Of a DNA stretch of 64,000 nt, positions 12,036 to 25,168 are shown one piece after another. The stretch's first letter is position 1; every line of letters begins with the position of its first letter. Where the stretch lies: assembly GCA_028023455.1 (NCBI GenBank), contig JAQFVV010012398.1, positions 9,820,682 to 9,884,681 on the forward strand, read 5' to 3'. Source of the DNA: Epiperipatus broadwayi. Taxonomy: Eukaryota > Onychophora > Udeonychophora > Euonychophora > Peripatidae. Under the pieces are notes generated by a model. It was not told the DNA's origin, did no database searches, and saw only the letters and a list, made by a program, of their open reading frames with translations. The translations under genes were made by a program, and so were the position numbers.

Positions 12036-13929
12036 TTGAAGATTAATGTGGAGGTGTATTAATTAAAAATAGACTTATATGAGCATGTTTAATGATAAAT
12101 ATCACAATTTAAAAAAGACCAGCAGTGTGTATATAAATAAGTATATACATTACAATTATGCTACACAACAATATAATAAAATAATTTAGATCAGAATGGC
12201 TATTTTATACCTTTTAAAAACAGTGATACTGAAGTTAGGCTTCTTTTATAATTTGCCAATGATTTTGGTGAAATTGAAGTGCTCTATTGCATAAGATTGT
12301 CTATTCTAAATTTTTATAATTTCAGTATATTATTCTTTAGAACTAAACTGTTTAAACAACTACTTATTATTTTCTGATTAGATTTTGTGTACAATTTGCT
12401 AAACAAGTTTTTATTAATTAATTAATCCTCCAATCTAGATTAATTTTTTTCCATATCCATATGATGCATTAATGAAGACAACCATGAGAATGATTTAATA
12501 AACTATTATATTTATATATACTTCCTAATTTTTATTTAATCACTAAAATTAACTATATTTTTCAAATTTACACTTTATATATAAGTATTTAACTGGGTGA
12601 AAAATACTATGGAACAGAAAATTGAATTAAACTCAAAGAAAACATTATTTAAGGAATTGCTATTATTTAAAAATAATAAATAAACAAACAATCAAATGAT
12701 TTATTATTTGGGGTTCATAAGAAATTCAAGAATTGTAGTGATAGTTAGGCCATGATGCATGAACTTGAGCTCCAGAATCTGACACCAAACCAAACTACAC
12801 AGGGCTTTGAAAATGATAATAATTTTCATAAACATGCAGGAATCATAAAAGTGCAGTAATAAAATTAAGTTTTAATCAAATTAATAATTTATTTCAAAAT
12901 TAAGGTTAGAAATAAAAAATAATAATAATAAAATGAAAACCAGAACTTGGGACTGATTCTTTGAATTGTAAACATGAAGATAAACCAAATGTATTAATAA
13001 ACTGTAAAGATGCATGTATATATTATTTTCTTTACTATAAATTGCATAAGACCATGAATGAAAATTAGAAAATGGAAATAGTGAAGTGGAGGAAAGACTG
13101 AAAGATGATGAAAGGACATAAAAAAAACTGGTTAAACATAAAGCAGCTTATAGGAAAATACATATATATATATAAAGGGTAGACTTTTTTTTACATTAAA
13201 TGAAAATATTGTGCTTCATGTCAAAGTATTTAACCATATTGAGTGGATCTATAATCTCAAGACAAAAAAATAATTTGTGTATTAATATAACTTTCATTAT
13301 TGTTAAATAGAATAAAAGCTAAGAGTCCTTCTAAATGAGTTTACTATTCTTAATTTATATATTTTATTTATTTATTTATTTTTTGTAAAAATTCATGAAA
13401 TATATATAGTGCATTAATAAAATACACATTTAAAATTTAATTTTTACTTTACAAGATTTTATATATATAAAAGAAAGAAATTTAAATAAAATAACATATT
13501 CAGATATTTTTAGCAATTCTGGTTTCCGAAACACTTATAGTATTTATACAAAATAGGAAATGTGTGGCGGCTTGATTGATATCAAATACAAGAAAATGTG
13601 TTTACACTTCTTGCTTTATATGTTTGCTCGCGTTTTATTTTTCATGAATTTAATGATAAAATACAACTTTTCAAAAAAAAAAAAAAAAAAAAGTTAAATC
13701 TTAATGAATTTCAATTTTGTTATTTTAGCTATTTAGTTTTAAGTTAAATGTAATTTTTTATTTATTCTTCCTTGTACGAGTTTAGCTTTATATAATAATT
13801 AATAGTTAGCAACGTGTAGTGATGTTTTATGCAACTCTTTCGAGAGCTGATGGAGATGAATCCTTTGCTATGGAATGGTGTATTGAAAACTGTCGTACTT
13901 TGATAGATATGACTTAATATCATCATCAT
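12036..13929. other. no gene recognised
   Basis: AT-rich DNA with a poly-A tract at about 13,672-13,692 and several TA runs. No domain-bearing frame on either strand. Confidence 0.5.
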
Positions 13930-15420
13930 TATTTTCACCCATTATTACTTCATTGCAGGCTGAAGATATCCATAAGCTAATATGATTTCATTAATCCAGT
14001 CTCTTTCTTTCATATTATATTAGCAAATTTTCTTCATTCATCCATTACACATGTTGATTCTTTCTACATTTTACAATCTCTTTGGATTCAATTCAAAAAT
14101 TCCACTCTCAATCTATTATCATTTCCTCTTTTAATATGCCAACTTGAGTCAACTTCAATCTTAATTTTTTCAATAGTTGTTTAAGCTTTCACTCAAATAT
14201 TTTGTTTTCAATCACTTTCTGTTACTTCTAATATACATCTCTCTACACTTAGTTAAATCATCTTAAGTCTTTGTATTGCTCTTCTGTAAGTATTCAAGTC
14301 CAGATCCATAATAAGAACTAATAAAATATGTATATTAAATATCTTTCCTTTTAAACACATAGGCATATTTCTTTTTTAATACCAAGTTATTTCAATGAAA
14401 ATCATTCCAAGTTCAATTCGACAATGTCATTCATCTATTAGATTTTCATTTAATAATATGACCAAAATATTTGTAAGTTAATTTCTTCTAATTCATGATT
14501 ATCAATCTTAATTTTCTTCTTCTGAAAAAATCCATTGAATATTATCTTTAGTCTTACTTACTTACTTGCTTCATAAGATAACTCTTGCATTTCCTGAAAC
14601 TCTAAAATATTATTTTCAAAAATAACCACATCATCTGACAAATTTAAAAGACTAATATTTTCTGTTTAATTTTATTCATTTAACTTCCCATTTTAATCCA
14701 CAAATTACTTCCTATAAAACTTGTATAACAAATTTTGAAAATATGAATTATCTTGTCACACATTCTTATCAATGTTAATGTTCTTAGTATCACCATGCAA
14801 TGTAATCAGTGGTGATGCATTTTGATAAATGTTTCTTAGAATATAATAATTTTCTGCATTTATATTTTGATAATCTAAAGCTTTAATTACCATGGAAATG
14901 TTTATAGAATCTAATGCATTTTCATAATCTACATATTAAAAGTTATAATGGCAACTCAAATTCCTTAGTCCTTTCTATAACTTCCTTTATATTTGGAAGT
15001 GATTAAAATTATTTATAAATCTAGCTTTTTTTTTTAGTTGGTTAGAACTCAAAGTTTGCTGTAGAATAGTAATAATTATGTTATTAAAGATTTTATAAAG
15101 AATTGGTAGAAGTCCATAATTTCTAATATTTTTTATCCTTTCTTAAATATCAATATTCCTATGATATTATGCTAAATCATCTGATACATCATTATCATTT
15201 ACATATTTGCTATATAGCCTTGCTAACAATTTGTTGATTTCATCTTCTTATTGTAAGATATCAATTCATTTTCCCTTCTTAGATTTAATTCTATGTCTAA
15301 TCTCTTCATTTAAAATATTTGGCAATTCAAGAGATATAATTCTTTATAAATTTATTCCATACATTTCATGATGTCATTTCTCTTTTCACTAGTAGTTCAT
15401 TTTTTCTTGTTTTTATTGAA
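13930..15420 (-). pseudogene. decayed RTE-type LINE (RT and C-terminal region)
   Basis: On the minus strand, conserved LINE blocks appear in the right order though no long frame survives. Around 15,115 is RNYGLLPILYKIF (like RPISLL..LYKI). Near 14,930 is VDYENALDSINISMVIKAL (F.DYEKAFD) and at about 14,820 YYILRNIYQNASPLITLHGD. The catalytic box is LSDDVVIFENN near 14,650 (FADD in active elements, here altered), followed by ELSYEAS. The C-terminal ERCILEVTESD, TTIEKIK and DNRLRVEFLN blocks lie near 14,050-14,250. This is the widespread endonuclease-reverse transcriptase type of LINE. Many stops and indels make it an old copy. Confidence 0.8.
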
Positions 15421-18400
15421 ACACTTTTGATATTTATTGTCTTCTACCACCTTCATTACCAAAGTTACAATTATATTTCTTATATGTTTATCAACTCTTC
15501 TTTAAATCATTTTACAAACTCTAAATATTCATTTGTTTTTAATGAATCTTTTTTTAATATTTTTTATGCTCATTCTTTTCTTCATATATTGTCTTGGGTG
15601 GATAAAAAAGTTATTAGTAAAATCCCCCCCCCCCCACTGTAGCAGTTAATTTTCTTGCAGTCCTTATTGAAGCTGGCAATCTTCCCTGCAGATTTGCGCT
15701 TCACCTAGTGTCAATTATATAGTCACTAGAACTGGTTTGAACCTGATTATATATATTTAATAGGCAATAGTATATATATAGAGAGAAATGTATGGAGACA
15801 CAAACATTTAGTTCGTTTACCCACTCAACTTACACATGTGAATGTGCATATGAAAAGTAATATTTGGAAGTTATAGAATTTTATAATTTTATTTCAATAA
15901 CTTTCTAACCAATTTATATTATATATAAAACAATTTATATTATATATATTTTGTAAATCTTATATCTTGCAAGTAGTAATTTATATAAAAATAGAATGGT
16001 CAATTAAGAAACAAACCACGGTATATTAGAAAATTTATTGCTGTTAATATGGGTAAAATAAAAATTGTCATTTGAGACAAACCGCGGTAGTTGGGAAATT
16101 TTATTGCTAGTAATTTGTGTAAGTTTAACTAATATTAAAGAGTGAAGCAATGCAATTAGTTTTATTTTAAAATTTCGCGGAACTTTGTATCATTCTTAAA
16201 ATACACACAAGGTCATAGATGCCAGAGGTTCTTAATTATTTTATCTGGTCATTTATTGCTCTGATCTTTTTCATTCCTGCAGCAGCTGATTCTGTAATGT
16301 GTACTTGTATAAATACCTAAAATTTTATATTTTTTGGTCTGCTTTTTGTTTCATGCTTCTGTCGGAGATATACTTCATGCAAGCTTGTGTTGTGCAGCAA
16401 AATCATGGAGGGGTAAAAGAAATTGTCCACCTCCTGCCTCTGGGAGGCTTATCTAGCTCACTGTGCCCAGTTAGAAACCTCTAAACCTAATATGCGAACT
16501 GTCCAGAAAATGTGTGCTTAAAACTCTTCAATCTCTACCAATGCTTGTTTCAAACCCAAGCTAGCCCATGATCATGATCCACCGATTACCTACATCATCG
16601 CGTCCGCAAGCCCAAGGTAATACTTATCTTGCCACCAGTTATAAACTCTGAATTAATAAATTGTTCTAATTCTAAACTACATCCTTCCTTCCTTACTTAA
16701 TGTTAAAGTTATTATATAAATACTAATAATGTCTGCGATTTATTATAATATTTTGTTTTGACTATATTGTACACCTTTCCTTCCTTCCTAATTTTAAAGC
16801 TGTCACATAAATGCTAATAATGTCTGTGCGATTTATTATAAAGCTATATCAATTTTCTGTTTTGGTGCGGCAATTTAGAATTAATTGATTTTTCTTATTT
16901 TATTATTCTAATTCATTTTGATATGCCAAGAAAGTATACAATCTGGCAAGTGAACTACCCCCCCCCCCCAATAGTTTTCTCCTATTAAACTAAGGAGATG
17001 TAAATTTCCTTAAAATTTGTTGTTATAAACTTGCTCGGTTTTATACAAATTATTTTCAATAATGTTATTCTTTAAATGACCAGAAGGTCTTGATATTTAC
17101 ATTGAATTATTACACCTAATTATAAAAATTTAATCCTCATCTCATTATTAAAAGTTGTTATCATTTTAACTAAGTACATCTCACCAGCAGTGAATTTAAT
17201 ATGTAATTTCTAATTTTATTTTAATAATTGTAATGTGAAAGGCTGTTATTTTGTAAGAAATCACAGTTATCTGTGCAATGACTGCTGGTAGAAATGTGGA
17301 GATATTTCTGAGGGTTGGGAGAGAGCAATTTATCCCTTTAGTTTTAACTCTGATTTCTTGATCGTTAGTTAACTGCCTGGGATGATTTGCATTTAAGCAT
17401 TCCATTATGCAGGAGAGCATCTTATAAGAGTCAGGTGTTTATTAATTTATCATGGTCATTAGTGACATAAACTATTTATGTGTTTTGGGCATTATAAGTG
17501 TATCATTGCAATCGTTATTTATAATTTTCTTGCTTTGTCATTTATTTTGGGATCTTTGGAATGACCAATCCCACTATTCATCATCCCTCTAAAAGTAGGC
17601 ACCCCCAATGAATCAGTGTATGGGCAACATACTTGTGCCATTACTCTGCTGAGATATGACCTTGGTCATCATGCAGGCATACTCCTTTTCATACCAATAT
17701 GACAAAGCCACCCAAGGGCATCTTAAATGACCGCCTCTCTAGATACAATTGTAAGTGATAACATAATACCGCCTTATTATTATTATTGTTTTCTAATCAC
17801 TTGCAATGCTCTTTATTAGTCATAATTGCATGTTGTTCGCCATCCATTCGTTTTAATTGCTAAGTCAGATTATGCATTACAGCTTCTTTTAAGCTGAATA
17901 GTTTTGCTCCCACGCATCTGAGTGATCTCCCAAGTGTCGCACATTTTTCAAATCACACGATCCAAATTCTTATTCATATATATGTAATGGCCAACACAAC
18001 ATTAATGTGAATTTATAATATATTAAATAAGGGTTAAGTTACAAGGTATTATTGGTTACCTAATTGATTTATTTGATTCTTGGCATATTAACCACACCAC
18101 AACATCTGAGCAACCGCACGAATGACCCTTGTTCTAGATATGTAATAATTGCACTAACTGTATATAGTAACACTTTATGTATTTATATAAATTCTATGAT
18201 TTATTGACTCATCCCTAAAGTGCGTGCAAACCACAATCAAAGTTGTAACTACCATTGCCCAGACATTCTATACAGCTATTTTTGTTATTATTGTATTTAA
18301 TTATTCAATAAATTTATCTTTCAAAAGGAAATTTTATTCACAAACCATAAGAATCATTTACAAAAGGAAGGACAATTACATATCAATCTCAAAGGAGACC

Positions 18401-19148
18401 AGTCAACAAAATCAGAGGTTACGCTTGTATATATAAACAAAAAACAATAAACAAAAAACAATTAATTTCATATCAATTACATTAAGACATTAGTTATCAC
18501 CAGAAATTGAAAACATATAACTTCCCATTCCAGAAATCATAGTAATGGCACATTTACATTAATCTGATCATGTATTTCACATATATGATGGTGTTAGTCA
18601 ATTCAAACACATATAAGTTTGTTTAATTTATGAACATGTGGACAATGATTAAAACCATATTTGGCCATTTAGTATATAGTGTTTTATCTTATTAAGTGAA
18701 GAGCATTTTCAATGTTTATGTGTGTATTAATTTAACATTTTAAATATCGAGGGATTAATAATTATGAATCATATATGAAAGCCATACATTTTACTTATAG
18801 ATCATGAGGTTAGCCAATCCAATATAGGGATTCCATTGATAAAATTTCTTAAAAGCAGGTTTTCATAGAATACATAAGACTGAAAATTACATGAAATATA
18901 TCATAGATTCTTTACAGTAAACGAATTGGTTACCATTAAGAATTGTTAAAGCAGTCTTAATATATTTATTGGGTCATTGATTAAAACTGATCCGTTAATC
19001 AAATGAAAGCCCTTTCCTATTATTCATCAAGTAGGTGAGTAACTTTATAATGGCATTTTCTAGTTCTTGGATCTCTTCCATATAAAGTTTATCTAGAATG
19101 TTTTGGCTAAATGGTTCATTCAGTTTTCTCAGTATCTGTGGATTTACA
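15421..19148. other. no gene recognised; simple repeats
   Basis: Non-coding AT-rich DNA. Visible structure: two 12-C homopolymers (15,624-15,635 and 16,958-16,969); a direct repeat around ACAAACC.CGGTA at about 16,011 and 16,077; and a roughly 65-bp direct repeat (16,683-16,748 and 16,777-16,842) sharing AATAATGTCTG and CGATTTATTATAA. Just left of the mitochondrial block (18,980-19,148, minus strand) a 45-codon frame runs into a stop. I could not assign it. Confidence 0.5.
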
Positions 19149-19208
19149 ACCAATAATTGGTCATGGACTCAACTCAACCATATGATATGGATGATTATGT
19201 ATTATCAT
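19149..19208 (-). pseudogene. COX3: cytochrome c oxidase subunit III, N-terminal piece
   Basis: Starts with ATG at 19,208 directly behind ATP6 and reads [20 protein letters not shown], the standard amino end of arthropod COX3. Similarity then stops abruptly near 19,149. The protein continues 14 kb away at 33,486 with GALLLTTGLVNWF. The piece therefore marks one end of the linearised mitochondrial circle. In the organelle this protein is a membrane subunit of complex IV. Confidence 0.85.
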
Positions 19209-19884
19209 AATATACCTCACTTGAATATAAACTTCTTAAAACAACAAAAACATATGATTGAATAACAGAAACAGCCCTTTCAAGTATTATTAATAATGTT
19301 TGACCAAACAATAAAACAAATAATATTATTGTACCTAAAATTCTTCCTTGACCTCCAACTAACCTTAATAACAAATGCCCAGCAATTATATTTGCCGCTA
19401 ATCGAACAGATAAAGTTAAGGGACGAATAAAATTTCTAATTGTCTCAATACAAACCATAAATGATATTAATACTGAAGGAGTTCCTAAAGGAACTAAATG
19501 AGCAAACATTATTATTATTTTATTTACTCACCCATAAATCAAAAAACTAATTCATAAAGGAAAAGCTAATCTTAAAGTAACTAACAAATGTGCTGTTCTT
19601 GTAAACACATAAGGTATCAAACCTAATCTATTATTCAATATAATCATAAAAAACAGACTAATAAAAATTAATGTTATTCCTTTAATATTCCTTATTATCA
19701 AAAGAATTTTAAATTCATTATTTAAAAAATTTAACACAAAATTTATAATCCCTACTAAACGAGTAGGAATTAATCAAAACCATAAAGGAATAAAAAAAAT
19801 TCCAATCACTAAAGAAATCCAATTTAATCTTAATATATAAACTCTTGAAGAAGGATCAAAAACATTAAATAACCCTATTATCAT
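19195..19884 (-). CDS. ATP6: ATP synthase F0 subunit a
   Basis: Membrane subunit forming the proton channel of mitochondrial ATP synthase. The frame is intact from ATG at 19,884 through the conserved RL.AN..AGHLLL block (19,370-19,420) to LYSSEV near 19,215, where the natural protein should end. The annotated TAA at 19,195-19,197 follows five extra codons that overlap the COX3 start, so the real stop may be a truncated T or TA. The start overlaps ATP8 by seven bases (ATGATAA), the classic arrangement. All internal TGA codons fall at conserved Trp positions. About 224 residues, the normal length. Confidence 0.93.
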
Positions 19885-20054
19885 TCCCAAAAACAAATAA
19901 TTTTTTCCTGACTAAAAAATTTGACTTGATACTTTAAATATTTAATCAAATAATAAACTAAAATTAAATAAATTAACATAACAAAAAGTCTTAATGGTAT
20001 TATTAACATTCAACTTAACGGATACATCTGAGGAATTCATTTTAAATTTGACAT
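19878..20054 (-). CDS. ATP8: ATP synthase F0 subunit 8
   Basis: 58 codons from ATG at 20,054 to TAA at 19,878. It reads MSNLKWIPQMYPLSW at the amino end, has one membrane segment, and ends in a basic tail with final WEW. It overlaps ATP6 by seven bases and follows COX2 after 26 bp, with no trnK or trnD in the gap where the ancestral arthropod order has both. This small accessory subunit is poorly conserved, but position, length and the PQM motif make the call safe. Confidence 0.92.
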
Positions 20055-20080
20055 ATTTATATTTTTATAAATTATACCTT

Positions 20081-20758
20081 TTACCTTATAATCCATTTAA
20101 CAAAAAAATTTATTGGAATTGATTCAATAACAATAGGTATAAAACTATGATTAGCACCACAAATTTCAGAACATTGTCCATAAAATAATCCAACTCGATT
20201 TAAATATAACACAATCTGATTTAAACGTCCAGGAACCGCATCAACCTTAACTCCTAATGATGGGACAGTTCAAGAATGTAATACATCAGCAGCCCTAATT
20301 AAAAAACGAATTTGACCACAAAATGGTAAAATCAACCGATTATCAACATCAAGGAGCCGAAAATCACCTAACTCTAAATCATCTATACTAATTATATATG
20401 AATCAAACTCAACATCAATAAAATCTCTATATTCATACCTTCAGTATCATTGATGCCCTACAACTTTAATTCTTAAAAATGGATCAGAAACCTCATCCAA
20501 CATATACAATAAATGTAATGAGGGAAAAGCAATAAATACTAAAATAAATACAGGTAAAACCGTTCAAATTATTTCAATCCATTGACCTTCCAACAAATAT
20601 CGCATTAAATTTTTATTTAAAATTAAACTAAATATTCTATACCCAATTAAAATTGTAATCAAAATTAAAACCAATAAAGAATGATCATGAAAAAAAATCA
20701 ACTGCTCCATTAAAGGAGAAGACGCATCCTGAAATATCAACTCATTTCATCTTGCCAT
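20081..20758 (-). CDS. COX2: cytochrome c oxidase subunit II
   Basis: 225 codons from ATG at 20,758 ([20 protein letters not shown]) to TAA at 20,081, all in one mitochondrial-code frame. The amino end has the two-helix hairpin. The copper site is visible near the carboxyl end ([16 protein letters not shown], with the two cysteines, histidine and methionine for CuA). It carries electrons from cytochrome c into complex IV. It starts one base after the COX1 stop; no trnL(UUR) lies between, unlike insects and crustaceans. The final Ser codon is AGG. Confidence 0.95.
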
Positions 20759-20759
20759 A

Positions 20760-22292
<1,533 letters not shown>

Positions 22293-22885
22293 TAAAATCA
22301 AATTATTCCAACAGGAATAATAAATAATATTACTATTATCAAAATATGTAATCACCAATCCAATATCAAATTTTTCTTTACTTTAAAATAACATAATGAC
22401 CTTAATGTCTCAAACATTATTCTAACATACATTAAACGAACATAATAATATAACCCAATCAACATTCCCATCAACATTATTAACACCAAAATCTTCTCAC
22501 CCTTTAATATCAAAATATTTAAAACTATAATCTTAGGGGATCTCTAAGAGGGGGGAAACCCCCTAAAGAAAGTATTCTTAACAAAATAACCCACTTCTCA
22601 AACTTAGAAAAATAAATAAATATTTGATTAATATAAACAATCCCATTAAAATAAAATAAAATTCTAAATAATATCATTATTATAAAATAAAACAAATAAT
22701 AAATTACTCAAACAGAATCCCTTAACATAATAGAGACAATCATCCAACCAACATGACCAATAGACGAATATGCAAACAAACTACGTATTATTACTTGATT
22801 AAATCCTCCAACTCCTCCAATAACCACTCTTAATATTACCCTAAATATTAAATAAATACTAAACCTTAATAAATACCTTATAATA

Positions 22886-22915
22886 AATAACAGTCCAAAC
22901 TTTTGGACTGTTATT
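22886..22915. repeat. 14-bp hairpin in ND2 (coding preserved)
   Basis: Arms 22,886-22,899 and 22,902-22,915 are exact reverse complements around a 2-nt loop. Unlike the other hairpins, both halves here code for the expected TVQKFGLLF segment, so it may be natural sequence. Confidence 0.85.
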
Positions 22916-23074
22916 ATCAAAAAAATATTTATTCATCTTAAATTTTCCAAAACACCAGGATACCAAAAATGAAAAGGTGCAGCACCTACTTTTAATATTA
23001 TAGATATTCAAAAAACATATCCAATCACATCATAATAATAATAACTTATTAACAACATAGTCCTTAAAAAAAAC

Positions 23075-23087
23075 AGATCGGAAGAGC
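23075..23087. other. exact Illumina adapter match inside ND2
   Basis: AGATCGGAAGAGC, the 13-nt common start of Illumina TruSeq-type adapters, occurs here exactly. It lies in ND2 and shifts the frame. Deleting just these 13 bases joins the upstream and downstream ND2 frames, so it is best read as uncut adapter built into the assembly. Confidence 0.9.
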
Positions 23088-23283
23088 ATAATTGAACCAA
23101 ATACTTGAATAATAAAATACTTAACTGCCCTCTCATTCATATTTTTAATTCCACTAACTAAAATAGGAATAATACACAATATATTCATCTCTAAACCAAC
23201 TCAAATAAAAACTCATGAACTTATTCTTATCTGAATTATTAAACTAAATACTAACAAAAAATAAAACAAAAAAAAATATGGAA

Positions 23284-23338
23284 AATTCATAAGTGTTTGA
23301 CACTTAAACTTTTGAAGTTTAAATTATAGTTCACAATA
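23284..23338 (+). tRNA. trnQ: tRNA-Gln(UUG), mitochondrial
   Basis: Anticodon arm with a 6-bp stem TTAAAC/GTTTAA and TTG at 23,312-23,314, and a D-arm AGTGT/ACACT directly upstream. The acceptor stem overlaps the ND2 start on the other strand and cannot be paired confidently, so the ends are approximate. Confidence 0.6.
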
Positions 23339-23390
23339 AGCTAAAAAAGCTTTTGAATTCATAATTCAAAAATAACCAAATAAGTTAACA
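23328..23390 (+). tRNA. trnM: tRNA-Met(CAU), mitochondrial
   Basis: Anticodon arm TTGAA/TTCAA with CAT at 23,360-23,362, preceded by D-arm AGCT/AGCT. It lies between trnQ and trnW. The acceptor and T arms are reduced, so the ends are approximate. Confidence 0.65.
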
Positions 23391-23436
23391 AAACTAAAAG
23401 CCTTCAAAGCTTTAATTAATCCAAAAGACATATAAG
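23370..23436 (+). tRNA. trnW: tRNA-Trp(UCA), mitochondrial
   Basis: Anticodon arm AAAGC/GCTTT with TCA at 23,404-23,406. The D-arm AAGTTAACAAAACTA closely resembles arthropod trnW. The UCA anticodon fits the use of TGA as Trp in the neighbouring genes. Ends approximate. Confidence 0.65.
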
Positions 23437-23488
23437 TATATATTACATTTAATTTCCAATTAAAAATTCTAATAAACTATTAAAAACT
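23424..23488 (+). tRNA. trnG: tRNA-Gly(UCC), mitochondrial
   Basis: Anticodon arm TTTAA/TTAAA with TCC at 23,455-23,457, preceded by an AT-rich D-arm. It overlaps the end of ND4 on the opposite strand by about 20 bp. Ends approximate. Confidence 0.6.
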
Positions 23489-24824
23489 CAGATTTCAACA
23501 ACAACAAATTCAATGGTAACAAATGTAAAAATAACAAAAGATACTCAACACATCTAATTGATTTCATACTATTTAAATTAAAAAATATCTGACCATGCTG
23601 AGTATATGAGTACAAATACATTCTATATACAGCACCAAAAAACGAAATAAAAACTAACAAACCAATTCTAATGTTATTTCAAAAAACCAAAGAATTAATA
23701 ACACCAATTTCTCCTAACAAATTCAAAGAAGGTGGAGCTGCAATATTAGCAATAACAAACAAAAATCAAAACAACCTTAACCTAGGAAATAACCTAATCA
23801 TTCCTTTAGAAACCATCATTCTACGAGAATGATATCGCTCATAAGAAATTCTTGATAAACAAAACAAACCAGAAGAACAAAAACCATGTCCTACCATAAC
23901 TCAAATAGCTGCATTAACTCTTCATTTACATATAACAAAAACTGATCTAATCATTAACCCCATATGCCCAACAGAAGAATAAGCAATTAATGCTTTTAAA
24001 TCAACCTGTCGAATACAAATCATTCTAGTTATAATTCCTCCAAACAACCTTAAACAAATAAAAAACTCACTAAATTTAACTGTAATTATTTTAAAAATCA
24101 TTGAAAAACGAATAACACCATAACCTCCTAATTTCAACAAAACTCTAGCCAAAATTATTGAACCAGAAATTGGTGCTTCTACATGAGCCTTAGGAAGCCA
24201 AATATGAACAACATAAATTGGTAATTTAACCAAAAAAGCTGACATACAAATAACTCAATATAGTATCATAAATTCCCTCATATAAAAATAACTTTTCATC
24301 AACATAATAATAGACATTCTTCCTATTCACCAATACATTCCAATTACTCCTATTAATAATGGAAAAGAAGCAAATAAAGTGTAAAACAATAAGTATAACA
24401 TGGCCTGTAAACGTTCAGGCTGATAACCCCATCCTATAATCAAAAGAATTGTAGGAATTAAAGTAAACTCAAACAAAACATAAAACACTAAAATATTTAA
24501 AGCAACAAAAGTATAAAACAAAACAGCATTCAAGATTAAAATTAATAAACAAAAAAAATCCTTATAATCATCTTTCAACAAAACTTTTATCCTAGCAAAC
24601 ATCATTAATACGTTAGTCAATATTCTTAATATTGATAACGGTATAGAAACCATATCAACACCAAATACGCCAGAAATTCTTGATACAAACATGTAAATAT
24701 TTAATTTAGTAATAAAAAAAAACAATATAATAATTAATATCACATTTAACATAAATCCTCAACGTATTAACTTAAATACTCACATAACAACTAACATAAT
24801 AAATATTATCAAAATTTCTATCAT
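23469..24824 (-). CDS. ND4: NADH dehydrogenase subunit 4
   Basis: 451 codons in one uninterrupted mitochondrial-code frame from ATG at 24,824 to TAG at 23,469. Conserved complex I blocks are present: [55 protein letters not shown], and AYSSVGHMG near 23,960. The start overlaps the end of ND4L by seven bases (ATGATAG), as usual. Proton-pumping membrane subunit of complex I. Strand relative to COX1 is the same, whereas in the ancestral arthropod order they are opposite. Confidence 0.95.
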
Positions 24825-25114
24825 CTAACAATTCTTAAACTATTAAATAAATCATTTCCATGACTACGAATTAACCTAACCATTAATGATAAACCTAAAC
24901 TAGCCTCACAAGCAGTTAAAGTTAAAAAAACTAAACTTAAAAATAATTCTTTACCTAAAAAAACTAGTCATGACATCATGACTCAAAAAATATTCAATAT
25001 AATAAACTCCAATCTTAATAACATTGATAATAAATGTACCCGATACATAATAAATGTAATAACACCAAAAATAACAAATATAATTGGAATTAAAATTTTT
25101 AATTGAAAAATCAT
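24818..25114 (-). CDS. ND4L: NADH dehydrogenase subunit 4L
   Basis: 98 codons from ATG at 25,114 to TAG at 24,818, overlapping ND4 by seven bases. It carries the conserved LLSLEFI block and the TACEASLGLSLMVSLIRSHGND segment. Small three-helix membrane subunit of complex I. trnP lies immediately upstream. Confidence 0.94.
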
Positions 25115-25168
25115 TCATCTTAGACTTCCAAAGTCTATATATTCACCTATAAGAGTTCAATCTACTCA
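25108..25168 (-). tRNA. trnP: tRNA-Pro(UGG), mitochondrial
   Basis: Minus-strand anticodon arm TAGAC/GTCTA with TGG at 25,128-25,130, and a TATA/TATA D-arm. It sits between rrnL and ND4L. Ends approximate. Confidence 0.6.

Larger units (their letters stand above)
22294..23290 (-). pseudogene. ND2: NADH dehydrogenase subunit 2 (two frame lesions)
   Basis: Membrane subunit of complex I. It starts ATG at 23,290 (MNFPYFFLFYFLLVFS). The frame breaks at 23,075-23,087, where the exact 13-nt sequence AGATCGGAAGAGC lies. Downstream the correct frame resumes with GAAPFHFWYPGVLENLS and GGVGGLNQ-like and LFAYSSIGHVGWM blocks. A second break occurs at a hairpin around 22,535-22,575, after LSLGGFPPL, and the last part (KIMVLNMLMLKGEKILVLM...) reads in a third frame to an incomplete TA stop adjoining COX1. 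Without the two lesions the gene would be of normal length. Confidence 0.9.

Noticed and set aside
18980-19148. 45-codon minus-strand frame left of the mitochondrial block as continuation of the interrupted LINE
   Set aside because: Residues only loosely resemble the start of a LINE RT domain and would be in the wrong order for a continuation of the 33,487-34,381 fragment.
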